From an uncultured Oscillospiraceae bacterium (GTDB lineage: Bacteria; Bacillota; Clostridia; Oscillospirales; Oscillospiraceae), in contig CAKTKX010000094.1 of assembly GCA_934572365.1 (NCBI GenBank), positions 1-5,811 of the forward strand: a DNA stretch of 5,811 bases. The letters are read 5' to 3'. The notes beneath the pieces are model-generated. The model was given only the letters and a program-made list of their open reading frames with translations. It was not told the DNA's origin and did no database searches. A program made the translations under genes and the position numbers. Positions within the stretch are counted from its first letter, which is position 1. Each line of letters begins with the position of its first letter. Shown here one piece after another: positions 1-5,811 of the stretch.

Positions 1-1644
1 GCGATCGGCTATTACCCCGCCCCCGGCGACCATTACAAATGGGTGCACAAAGACCATATCGAAAAAGCCCCCCGGTGGTGCAGCGTTGACCTGCGGGACG
101 GCAACCAGAGCCTGGTGATCCCCATGAGCCTGGAAGAGAAGCTGGAATTTTACCATTTGCTGCTGCGCCTGGGCTTTAAGGAAATCGAGGTGGGCTTCCC
201 CGCCGCCTCCGAGACGGAGTATGAATTCCTGCGGACTTTGATCGAGAACAACATGATCCCGAAGGACGTCTCGGTGCAGGTGCTGACCCAGTGCCGGGAG
301 CATATCATCCGCAAGACCTTTGAAGCCTGCAAGGGCGCGCCCAGCGCCATCATCCATTTCTACAATTCCGTGAGCGTCGCCCAGCGGGAGCAGGTGTTCC
401 GCAAGAGCAAGGAAGAGATCAAGCAGATCGCCGTGGAAGGCGCGAAGCTGGTAAAAAAGCTGGCGTCGGAATACGAGGGCAATTTCCGCTTCGAGTATTC
501 CCCGGAGAGCTTCACCGGCACCGAGCCGGAATACGCGCTGGAGGTGTGCAACGCCGTTCTGGACGTGCTGGAGCCCAGCGAAAGCAACAACGTCATCATC
601 AACCTGCCGGTGACCGTGGAAATGAGTATGCCCCATGTGTATGCCAGCCAGGTGGAATACATGAGCGAAAACCTCAAATACCGGGAGCATGTGACTGTTT
701 CCCTGCACCCCCACAACGACCGGGGAACCGGCGTAGCGGATACGGAGCTGGCGCTGCTGGCCGGAGCGGACAGGGTAGAGGGGACGCTCTTCGGAAATGG
801 TGAGCGCACCGGCAATGTGGACATCATCACCCTGGCCATGAACATGTATTCCCACGGTGTTGATCCGAAGCTGGACTTTTCCGACATGCCGTCCATTTGC
901 AAGACCTACGAGCAGTGCACCCGGATGCACGTCTACGAGCGGACGCCCTACGCGGGAGCTCTGGTGTTTGCCGCCTTCTCCGGCTCCCATCAGGACGCCA
1001 TCGCCAAGGGCATGACCTGGCGGAAGGAGAAAATGCTGCACCGCTGGACGGTGCCGTATCTGCCGGTCGACCCTCAGGACATCAGCCGCACCTACGACGC
1101 CGACGTCATCCGGGTCAATTCCCAGAGCGGCAAGGGCGGCATCGGCTATCTGCTGGAGCAGAATTACGGCTATATCCTGCCGCCGAAGATGCGTGAACAC
1201 TTAAGCTACCAGTGCAAGAGCGTCTCCGACCATGACCACCGGGAGCTGAAAAGCGAGGATGTACTGGCGATCTTCATGGACTGCTACCTGAACGTGAACC
1301 ACCCTCTGTCGATTTCCCACATGTCCTTTGCGCAGAAGGACGGCGGCGTGGACGCGGAGGTCACCTTCCTCCGCCACGGACGGAAAACCACCCTCCACGC
1401 CAGTGGAAACGGCTCTCTGGATGCGGTGAGCAACGCCTTGAAGCAATATACCGGCAAGGATTACACCCTGAAGGTCTACACCGAACACAGCGTGCAGGAG
1501 CGCAATTCCGGCTCCACCGCCGCGGCCTACATCGGGCTGGAGGACGCCGCCGGGAATATGAGCTGGGGCGCCGGTACGGACACCGACATCATCAAAGCGA
1601 GCATTTACGCCCTGATCGGCGCTTACAACAACATGACTGCCTGA
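1..1644 (+). CDS. leuA: 2-isopropylmalate synthase, type 2 (5' end outside the window)
   Basis: LeuA condenses acetyl-CoA with 2-ketoisovalerate to give 2-isopropylmalate, the committed step of leucine synthesis, in the cytoplasm. The reading frame is open from base 1, so 547 residues are visible. A GTG at 43 could be called as the start, but the codons before it encode tyrosine/proline-rich sequence of the kind that precedes the barrel in this family, so the true start is probably just upstream. Numbering from base 1, the TIM-barrel HMGL-like domain spans about residues 20-330. It carries the catalytic DLRDGNQ motif (30-36), the metal-binding HPHND (236-240), GNGERTGN (265-272) and FSGSHQDAI (326-334). 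The DLRDGNQ form, QVLTQCR, HFYNS and VNSQSGKGG mark the type 2 (yeast/actinobacterial) form rather than the E. coli form (DTTLRDGEQ). A complete C-terminal regulatory domain (about 415-547, with GNGSLDAV and SGSTAAAYIG) suggests leucine feedback inhibition. It is the first visible gene of the leu operon, 26 bases before leuC. Confidence 0.96.
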   Translation, partial: AIGYYPAPGDHYKWVHKDHIEKAPRWCSVDLRDGNQSLVIPMSLEEKLEFYHLLLRLGFKEIEVGFPAASETEYEFLRTLIENNMIPKDVSVQVLTQCREHIIRKTFEACKGAPSAIIHFYNSVSVAQREQVFRKSKEEIKQIAVEGAKLVKKLASEYEGNFRFEYSPESFTGTEPEYALEVCNAVLDVLEPSESNNVIINLPVTVEMSMPHVYASQVEYMSENLKYREHVTVSLHPHNDRGTGVADTELALLAGADRVEGTLFGNGERTGNVDIITLAMNMYSHGVDPKLDFSDMPSICKTYEQCTRMHVYERTPYAGALVFAAFSGSHQDAIAKGMTWRKEKMLHRWTVPYLPVDPQDISRTYDADVIRVNSQSGKGGIGYLLEQNYGYILPPKMREHLSYQCKSVSDHDHRELKSEDVLAIFMDCYLNVNHPLSISHMSFAQKDGGVDAEVTFLRHGRKTTLHASGNGSLDAVSNALKQYTGKDYTLKVYTEHSVQERNSGSTAAAYIGLEDAAGNMSWGAGTDTDIIKASIYALIGAYNNMTA

Positions 1645-1653
1645 ATATTGAAT

Positions 1654-1660
1654 GGGAGGT
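1654..1660 (+). promoter_or_regulatory. Ribosome binding site of leuC
   Basis: GGGAGGT lies in the 26-base leuA-leuC gap, with 10 bases between it and the ATG at 1671. In-frame ATGs also occur at 1677 and 1683, but they would put this site 16 and 22 bases away. It therefore favours the first ATG, although the spacing is already slightly long. No convincing promoter is visible in the gap, which fits read-through from leuA. Confidence 0.75.
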
Positions 1661-1670
1661 TTTGTAAATT

Positions 1671-2930
1671 ATGGGAATGACAATGACACAGAAGATCCTC
1701 GCCGCCCACGCGGGGCTGGAATCCGTCACGGTGGGGCAGCTCATCCGGGCAAAGCTGGATCTTGTTTTGGGCAACGACATCACCACCCCGGTGGCCATCA
1801 ACGAGTTTACGAAAAACGGCTTTTCCCAGGTGTTCGACAAGGACAAAATCGCCATCGTCCTTGACCACTTCGTCCCCAACAAGGACATCAAGGCGGCGCA
1901 GCAGAGCAAGCAGTGCCGGGAATTCGCGTGCAGCCACTGCGTCAGCCATTTTTACGACGTGGGCAAAATGGGCATTGAGCATGCCCTTCTCCCGGAGCAG
2001 GGGCTGGTCACCGCCGGGGACTGCATCATCGGCGCGGATTCCCACACCTGCACCTACGGCGCGCTGGGGGCGTTTTCCACCGGCGTGGGCAGCACCGACA
2101 TGGCGGCGGGCATGGCAACGGGAACGGCCTGGTTTAAGGTTCCCTCTGCCATCCGTTTCGAGCTGACCGGCGCGCTGCCCCCTATGTGCAGCGGCAAGGA
2201 CGTGATTCTTACCATCATCGGCATGATCGGCGTGGACGGCGCGCTGTACAAGAGCATGGAGTTCACGGGGGATGGGGTCAAATCGCTGTCCATGGACGAC
2301 CGGCTGTGCATCTGCAACATGGCCATTGAGGCCGGTGCCAAAAACGGCATTTTCCCCGTGGACGACGTGACCCGGCGCTATATGGAGAACCGCTGTGAGC
2401 GGACGCCCAGGGAATTTGCCGCCGACCCGGACGCGGAGTACGAGAAAACCATAAAAATTGACCTGACCAAAATCGTTCCCACCGTCGCCTGTCCCCATCT
2501 GCCCGAAAATACCCATCCGGCGGCGGAGCTGGGGGACATCAAAATCGACCAGGTGGTCATCGGCAGCTGTACCAACGGCCGGATGGAGGACATGGAGACG
2601 GCCTACCGCATTCTCAATGGCAGGCAGGTTGCGGGCGGCGTGCGCTGCATCATCATCCCCGCCACCATGGCGATCTACCGCGAGTGCGTCCAGCGGGGCT
2701 ATGTCACGGCGTTCATCGACGCGGGCGCCGTCGTCTCGACTCCCACCTGCGGCCCCTGCCTTGGCGGCTACATGGGAATTCTTGCCGCGGGGGAGCGGTG
2801 TGTTGCCACCACAAACCGGAATTTTGTCGGCCGCATGGGTCACGTGGACAGCGAGGTTTACCTCGCCAGCCCGGCAACCGCCGCGTCTTCCGCCATTACC
2901 GGCTATATTACCGCACCCAAGGAGGTCTGA
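1671..2930 (+). CDS. leuC: 3-isopropylmalate dehydratase large subunit, archaeal-type
   Basis: LeuC is the iron-sulfur subunit of isopropylmalate isomerase. With LeuD it isomerises 2-isopropylmalate to 3-isopropylmalate through 2-isopropylmaleate. The 419 residues match the short archaeal/clostridial LeuC-HacA type; the E. coli-type protein is about 466. Aconitase-family landmarks are visible: LDHFVPNKD (64-72), REFACSHC (83-90), [10 protein letters not shown] (121-130), and the three presumed [4Fe-4S] ligands Cys300 (in GSCTNGR), Cys360 and Cys363 (in TCGPC). The substrate-binding tail [10 protein letters not shown] (382-391) followed by YLASPATAA (397-405) is also present. The start at 1671 gives the usual [10 protein letters not shown] opening. 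The stop lies 2 bases before the leuD ATG, so the two subunits are probably translationally coupled. Close relatives include homoaconitase and dimethylmalate dehydratase large subunits. The assignment to leucine synthesis rests mainly on the flanking leuA, leuD and leuB. Confidence 0.96.
   Translation: MGMTMTQKILAAHAGLESVTVGQLIRAKLDLVLGNDITTPVAINEFTKNGFSQVFDKDKIAIVLDHFVPNKDIKAAQQSKQCREFACSHCVSHFYDVGKMGIEHALLPEQGLVTAGDCIIGADSHTCTYGALGAFSTGVGSTDMAAGMATGTAWFKVPSAIRFELTGALPPMCSGKDVILTIIGMIGVDGALYKSMEFTGDGVKSLSMDDRLCICNMAIEAGAKNGIFPVDDVTRRYMENRCERTPREFAADPDAEYEKTIKIDLTKIVPTVACPHLPENTHPAAELGDIKIDQVVIGSCTNGRMEDMETAYRILNGRQVAGGVRCIIIPATMAIYRECVQRGYVTAFIDAGAVVSTPTCGPCLGGYMGILAAGERCVATTNRNFVGRMGHVDSEVYLASPATAASSAITGYITAPKEV
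2919..2926 (+). promoter_or_regulatory. Ribosome binding site of leuD inside the leuC end
   Basis: AAGGAGGT is a near-perfect anti-16S match that also encodes the Lys-Glu-Val end of LeuC. It sits 6 bases before the ATG at 2933. This fixes the leuD start, although the same frame stays open well upstream, across the end of leuC. Translating ribosomes reaching the leuC stop would sit on this site, which suits coupled synthesis of the two subunits. Confidence 0.9.
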
Positions 2931-2932
2931 AC

Positions 2933-3418
2933 ATGAAAACCCAGGGACATGTATTCAAATACGGCGACAACGTGGACACCGACGTCATCATCCCCGCCCG
3001 GTATCTGAACACCGCCGACGCAAACGAGCTTGCCAAGCACTGCATGGAGGATATTGACGCCACCTTTGTTGCAAAAGTGGCAAAAGACGACATTATAGTG
3101 GCCGGATGGAATTTCGGCTGCGGCTCCTCCCGGGAGCATGCGCCTCTGGTTATCAAAACCTGCGGCACCGGCTGCGTCATTGCCAAGTCCTTCGCCAGGA
3201 TTTTTTACCGGAATGCCATCAACATCGGCCTTCCTATTCTGGAATGTGAAGCGGCGGCGGAGGAGATCCGGCCGGGAGACGCGGTGGCTGTGGACTTTGA
3301 CACCGGCGTCATCACCGATTCCACCACCGGGAAAATCTATCAGGCGGAACCTTTCCCGGACTTTATCCAGAACATTATTCAAAAGGGCGGGCTGCTCGCT
3401 TCCCTGAAAGAGGTGTGA
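2933..3418 (+). CDS. leuD: 3-isopropylmalate dehydratase small subunit, archaeal-type
   Basis: LeuD is the swivelling small subunit that completes the isopropylmalate isomerase active site with LeuC. The product is 161 residues, the short archaeal/clostridial form; E. coli-type LeuD is about 200. The opening [20 protein letters not shown] (5-24) and the signature [14 protein letters not shown] (58-71) are the family hallmarks. The latter includes the Ser-Ser-Arg that contacts substrate in aconitase-fold enzymes. [17 protein letters not shown] (85-101) and a GD-x-V/F-D strand pair (115-123) complete the swivel fold. The frame is open for a further 249 bases upstream over leuC, but the strong Shine-Dalgarno and the position of the family N-terminus select the ATG at 2933. 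The gene lies 2 bases after leuC and 4 bases before leuB. A dimethylmalate or homoaconitate dehydratase subunit would look similar, so the leu context decides the name. Confidence 0.96.
   Translation: MKTQGHVFKYGDNVDTDVIIPARYLNTADANELAKHCMEDIDATFVAKVAKDDIIVAGWNFGCGSSREHAPLVIKTCGTGCVIAKSFARIFYRNAINIGLPILECEAAAEEIRPGDAVAVDFDTGVITDSTTGKIYQAEPFPDFIQNIIQKGGLLASLKEV
3407..3415 (+). promoter_or_regulatory. Ribosome binding site of leuB inside the leuD end
   Basis: AAAGAGGTG differs at one base from the ideal AAGGAGGTG. It overlaps the last codons of leuD and ends 7 bases before the leuB ATG at 3423. It supports that start and suggests coupling of leuB translation to leuD. Confidence 0.8.
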
Positions 3419-3422
3419 CACC

Positions 3423-4511
3423 ATGAACAAGAAAATTGCGGTGATCCGCGGCGACGGCATTGGCCCCGAGATCGTGGCGCAGGCCGTGGGGGTTCTTGAC
3501 AGGACTGCGGAACTGTACGGACATACCTTTTCCTACATCGACGTGGACATGGGCGGCTGCGCCATCGACAGGTTCGGCGACCCGCTGCCCCGGGAAATGC
3601 TGGAAAAGTGCCTTGCTTCCGACAGCGTTCTTCTGGGCGCGGTGGGCGGCACTAAGTGGAACGACGTTCCGGGAAATCTGCGCCCGGAAAAGGGACTTCT
3701 GCGCCTGCGCGCCGGTATGGGCGTTTACAGCAACAACCGCCCCGCGAAAATCTGGCCGCAGCTGGCCTCGGCCTCGCCGCTGAAGCCCCAGATCGTGGAA
3801 AAGGGCATTGACTTTATCATTGTAAGAGAGCTGATCGGCGGCATTTACTTCGGCAAGCACGAAACCATCGCCGAAAACGGGGAGACGGTGGCCGTGGACG
3901 AGCTTCGCTACTGCGAAAGCGAGATCCGGCGCATTGGCCGCATCGGCTTTGAAACCGCCCGGAAGCGGCGCGGAAGGCTGTGCAGTGTGGAAAAGAGCAA
4001 CGTTCTCGATTCCTCCCGGCTCTGGAAGAAGGTCATGCACGAGCTGGCGGAGGAGTATCCCGACGTCGCACTGACCGACATGCTGGTGGACAACTGCGCC
4101 ATGCAGATCGTGAAAGACCCCAGTCAGTTTGATGTCATTGTGACGGAGAACATGTTCGGCGACATCCTGTCCGACGAAGCCTCCATGATCACCGGTTCCA
4201 TCGGCATGATCCCGTCGTCCTCCCTGGGCAGCACCGGCTGCGGCCTGTACGAGCCGATTCACGGCTCCGCCCCGGATATTGCTGGCAGGGACATTGCCAA
4301 CCCCATCGGCACCATTCTGGCCGCCGCCATGATGCTGCGCTACTCCTTCGACATGGCCGAGGAAGCGGACGCCATCGAAAACGCGGTGTCTGCCGTTCTG
4401 GACGAGGGCTATCGCACGGCAGACATCCTTCCCGCCGACCCCGCAGGCTGCATTCGGGTGGGATGTACCGAAATGGGAAGCCTGATTCGGGAACACCTGA
4501 AAACCAGGTAA
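3423..4511 (+). CDS. leuB: 3-isopropylmalate dehydrogenase
   Basis: LeuB oxidises and decarboxylates 3-isopropylmalate to 2-ketoisocaproate using NAD+, with a divalent metal, in the cytoplasm. Its 362 residues are the normal family length. The N-terminal KIAVIRGDGIGPEIV (4-18) is the dehydrogenase opening. By pattern and spacing, the substrate arginines are Arg96, Arg106 and Arg135. The catalytic Tyr142 and Lys191 follow, and Asp223, Asp247 and Asp251 bind metal. The isocitrate/isopropylmalate dehydrogenase signature runs NMFGDILSDEASMITGSIGM (243-262). GSAPDIAGRDIANP (281-294) forms the cofactor loop, and its Asp285 indicates NAD+ rather than NADP+ preference. The loop before Arg106 reads GVYSNNRPAK where many LeuB proteins have GLFANLRPA; this is a lineage-type variation that keeps the arginine. 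It is the last gene of the operon, 19 bases before the terminator hairpin. Tartrate or isocitrate dehydrogenase are weaker alternatives given the context. Confidence 0.97.
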   Translation: MNKKIAVIRGDGIGPEIVAQAVGVLDRTAELYGHTFSYIDVDMGGCAIDRFGDPLPREMLEKCLASDSVLLGAVGGTKWNDVPGNLRPEKGLLRLRAGMGVYSNNRPAKIWPQLASASPLKPQIVEKGIDFIIVRELIGGIYFGKHETIAENGETVAVDELRYCESEIRRIGRIGFETARKRRGRLCSVEKSNVLDSSRLWKKVMHELAEEYPDVALTDMLVDNCAMQIVKDPSQFDVIVTENMFGDILSDEASMITGSIGMIPSSSLGSTGCGLYEPIHGSAPDIAGRDIANPIGTILAAAMMLRYSFDMAEEADAIENAVSAVLDEGYRTADILPADPAGCIRVGCTEMGSLIREHLKTR

Positions 4512-4530
4512 CACCTTTCCACAAACATAA

Positions 4531-4563
4531 GAAAAGGCAAGCCGAAAAACGGCTTGCCTTTTC
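4531..4563. terminator. Bidirectional intrinsic terminator between leuB and the mutase gene
   Basis: A perfect 14-bp inverted repeat (GAAAAGGCAAGCCG, 4531-4544, and its complement, 4550-4563) encloses a five-A loop. The GC core is 9 bp, bordered by AAAA on the left and TTTT on the right, so either strand produces a stable stem ending in a short U run. It begins 19 bases after the leuB stop and ends 9 bases before the stop of the convergent gene. This is the placement expected for a terminator shared by both transcription units. The U run is short and is itself paired in the stem, so efficiency in each direction cannot be judged from sequence. Confidence 0.9.
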
Positions 4564-4572
4564 TGCATATGA

Positions 4573-5811
4573 TTACGCCAGAATGGGCTTCAACGCGTTG
4601 GCGAGAACCTTTTCCTGTGCCTCGGCCTCCGCCAGAGTTTTGCCCAGGGTGGTAAAGTAGGTCTTGATCTTCGGCTCGGTGCCGGAGGGGCGGACGATGA
4701 CCGTGGCGCCGCCTTCCAGACGGTACACCAGCACGTTGGCGGCGGGCAGGCCGGTCTTCCCGGTGTCCTGGTAGTCGGTGATCTTGGTCACCTTGTAGCC
4801 GCCCAGTTCCACCGGGGGGGTCTTCCGCAGGGAGGCCATGATTTTGGCCATTTTGTCCATGCCGGACAGACCGGGGAACTCGAAGGAGTTCACCTTGTTC
4901 AGATACCGGCCGTATTTGGCGTAAATGGCTTCCAGCCGCGCCTTGATGGAGGAGCCGATGGAGCGATAATAGGCGGCCATTTCGCAGATCAGCATGGAGC
5001 CGATGATGGCATCCTTGTCCCGGACATAGGGGCCTGCGAGATACCCGTAGGATTCCTCAAAGCCCAGAATGAAGCGATCTACCTCACCGGCGGCTTCCAG
5101 CTTGGCGATCTGATCGCCGATCCACTTAAAGCCGGTGAGCACGCTGCGCATTTCCACTCCGTAATTTGCGGCCACGATGTCCGCCAGAGGGGTGGACACC
5201 AGAGACTTCACCGCCACGGGCCGCTTGGGCATGGTACCCTTTTCCATGCGACCCTGGCAGATGTAGTCCAGCAGCAGCACGCCCACCTCGTTGCCGGAGA
5301 CCAGCTCGTAGGAGCCGTCGGGGCAGCGAATGGCGATGCCCACCCGGTCGGCGTCGGGGTCGGTGGCCAGCATCAGATCGGCGCCGGTCTTCTCGGCCAG
5401 CTCCAGACCCAGCCGCAGCGCCTCGAAAATTTCCGGGTTGGGATAGGGGCAGGTGGGGAAGTTGCCGTCGGGGTACTTCTGCTCGGGGACGATGGTGATG
5501 TCGTCGATGCCGATATCGTGAAGCACCCGGGTGACCGGCACCAGGCCGGAGCCGTTCAGGGGGGAGTACACCAGCTTCAGCCCGGCGGTTTTGCAGATGC
5601 CGGGGCGGACGGCGCAGGCTTCGATGGCGCTGTACAGCGCCTCCTTGCAGTCCTCGCCCACGTATTCGATCAGACCCTGAGCGATGCCGTCTTCAAAGGA
5701 CATCATCTTCGCGCCGGTGAGAATGTCGGTTTTCTGAATTTCCGCGTACACCACGGCGGCGGCATCGTCTGTCATCTGGCAGCCGTCGGGGCCGTAGGCC
5801 TTGTAGCCGTT
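4573..5811 (-). CDS. Phosphoglucomutase/phosphomannomutase family protein (5' end outside the window)
   Basis: This is an alpha-D-phosphohexomutase, most likely interconverting glucose 1-phosphate and glucose 6-phosphate through a bisphosphate intermediate. It would link central sugar metabolism to cell-wall, glycolipid or glycogen precursors. The frame is open to the right edge, giving 412 visible residues. The first in-window ATG (5775) is not the start, because the codons before it read NGYKAYGPDGCQ, the conserved sequence that normally follows the TASHNP phosphoserine loop. That loop and roughly the first quarter of a PgcA-sized (about 570 residue) protein must therefore lie upstream. Counting from the edge, the magnesium loop DPDADR is at 151-156, the sugar-recognition loop GFEESYG at 250-256 and the phosphate-binding RPSGTEPK at 374-381, so domains 2-4 are intact. 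GFEES resembles PgcA/PGM2-type enzymes, so phosphopentomutase or phosphomannomutase activity is possible. It converges on leuB and shares its terminator. No functional link with leucine synthesis is evident. Confidence 0.93.
   Translation of the reverse strand, partial: NGYKAYGPDGCQMTDDAAAVVYAEIQKTDILTGAKMMSFEDGIAQGLIEYVGEDCKEALYSAIEACAVRPGICKTAGLKLVYSPLNGSGLVPVTRVLHDIGIDDITIVPEQKYPDGNFPTCPYPNPEIFEALRLGLELAEKTGADLMLATDPDADRVGIAIRCPDGSYELVSGNEVGVLLLDYICQGRMEKGTMPKRPVAVKSLVSTPLADIVAANYGVEMRSVLTGFKWIGDQIAKLEAAGEVDRFILGFEESYGYLAGPYVRDKDAIIGSMLICEMAAYYRSIGSSIKARLEAIYAKYGRYLNKVNSFEFPGLSGMDKMAKIMASLRKTPPVELGGYKVTKITDYQDTGKTGLPAANVLVYRLEGGATVIVRPSGTEPKIKTYFTTLGKTLAEAEAQEKVLANALKPILA

Noticed and set aside
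1645..1670. Possible internal promoter or attenuator between leuA and leuC
   Set aside because: The 26-base gap is AT-richer than its surroundings but holds only a ribosome binding site. No -35/-10 pair or stem-loop fits.
1623..2843. A 406-codon open frame on the - strand opposite leuC
   Set aside because: It lies antisense to a clear aconitase-family gene. Its translation is rich in Gly, His, Arg and Ala with no recognisable motif. Long antisense frames arise readily opposite GC-rich third positions.
2684..2932. Upstream extension of the leuD frame over the end of leuC
   Set aside because: The extra 83 residues are an out-of-frame reading of conserved leuC sequence with no LeuD similarity. 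The near-perfect ribosome binding site at 2919-2926 points to ATG 2933.
2903..3460. A 185-codon open frame on the - strand opposite leuD
   Set aside because: It is antisense to leuD and spans parts of two neighbouring genes. Its composition is that of a GC-driven shadow frame, with no family motif.
3375..4568. A 397-codon open frame on the - strand opposite leuB
   Set aside because: It is a shadow of leuB with low-complexity, motif-free translation. Its start falls within the terminator-to-mutase junction, and no Shine-Dalgarno-supported start is evident.
5166..5498. A 110-codon open frame on the + strand inside the mutase gene
   Set aside because: The translation is a Pro/Arg/Ser-rich shadow of the conserved - strand gene, which includes the essential magnesium loop at this place.
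1..5811. Search by eye for a novel system: mobile elements, CRISPR, toxin-antitoxin, RNA genes, long repeats
   Set aside because: Almost all of the window is accounted for by five well-conserved metabolic genes and one terminator. No direct repeats, terminal inverted repeats, tRNA-like folds or unexplained long non-coding stretch were seen.

Overview
This window reads as ordinary core-metabolism chromosome from a moderately GC-rich, Gram-positive-type bacterium. The sequence is roughly 60% GC by eye, with strong AGGAGG-type ribosome binding sites and very short intergenic gaps. The protein forms (an actinobacterial/yeast-type LeuA, short archaeal-type LeuC and LeuD, and a PgcA-like phosphohexomutase) would suit a gut Clostridia lineage such as the Oscillospiraceae. 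That assignment is inferred from the look of the proteins and was not checked by a search.

Bases 1-4511 (+ strand) hold a compact leucine biosynthesis operon in the order leuA-leuC-leuD-leuB. LeuA (type 2 2-isopropylmalate synthase) runs off the left edge. It is followed by LeuC and LeuD, the large and small subunits of 3-isopropylmalate dehydratase, and by LeuB, 3-isopropylmalate dehydrogenase. Gaps between genes are 26, 2 and 4 bases, and each downstream gene has its own Shine-Dalgarno sequence. For leuD and leuB that site lies inside the end of the preceding gene. Together the four enzymes convert 2-ketoisovalerate plus acetyl-CoA to 2-ketoisocaproate, leaving only the final transamination to leucine.

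Bases 4512-4572 separate the operon from a convergent gene. They hold a perfect 14-bp hairpin flanked by A and T runs on both strands, a likely bidirectional terminator.

Bases 4573-5811 (- strand) encode most of a phosphoglucomutase/phosphomannomutase-family enzyme that runs off the right edge. Its N-terminal catalytic-serine segment lies outside the window.

Both edge genes are cut by the window and are not biologically broken. In each, the first start codon visible in the window is unlikely to be the true start, because the reading frame continues upstream with family-like sequence. I found no mobile element, CRISPR array, RNA gene or unexplained system here. The observations in Part 2 are modest.
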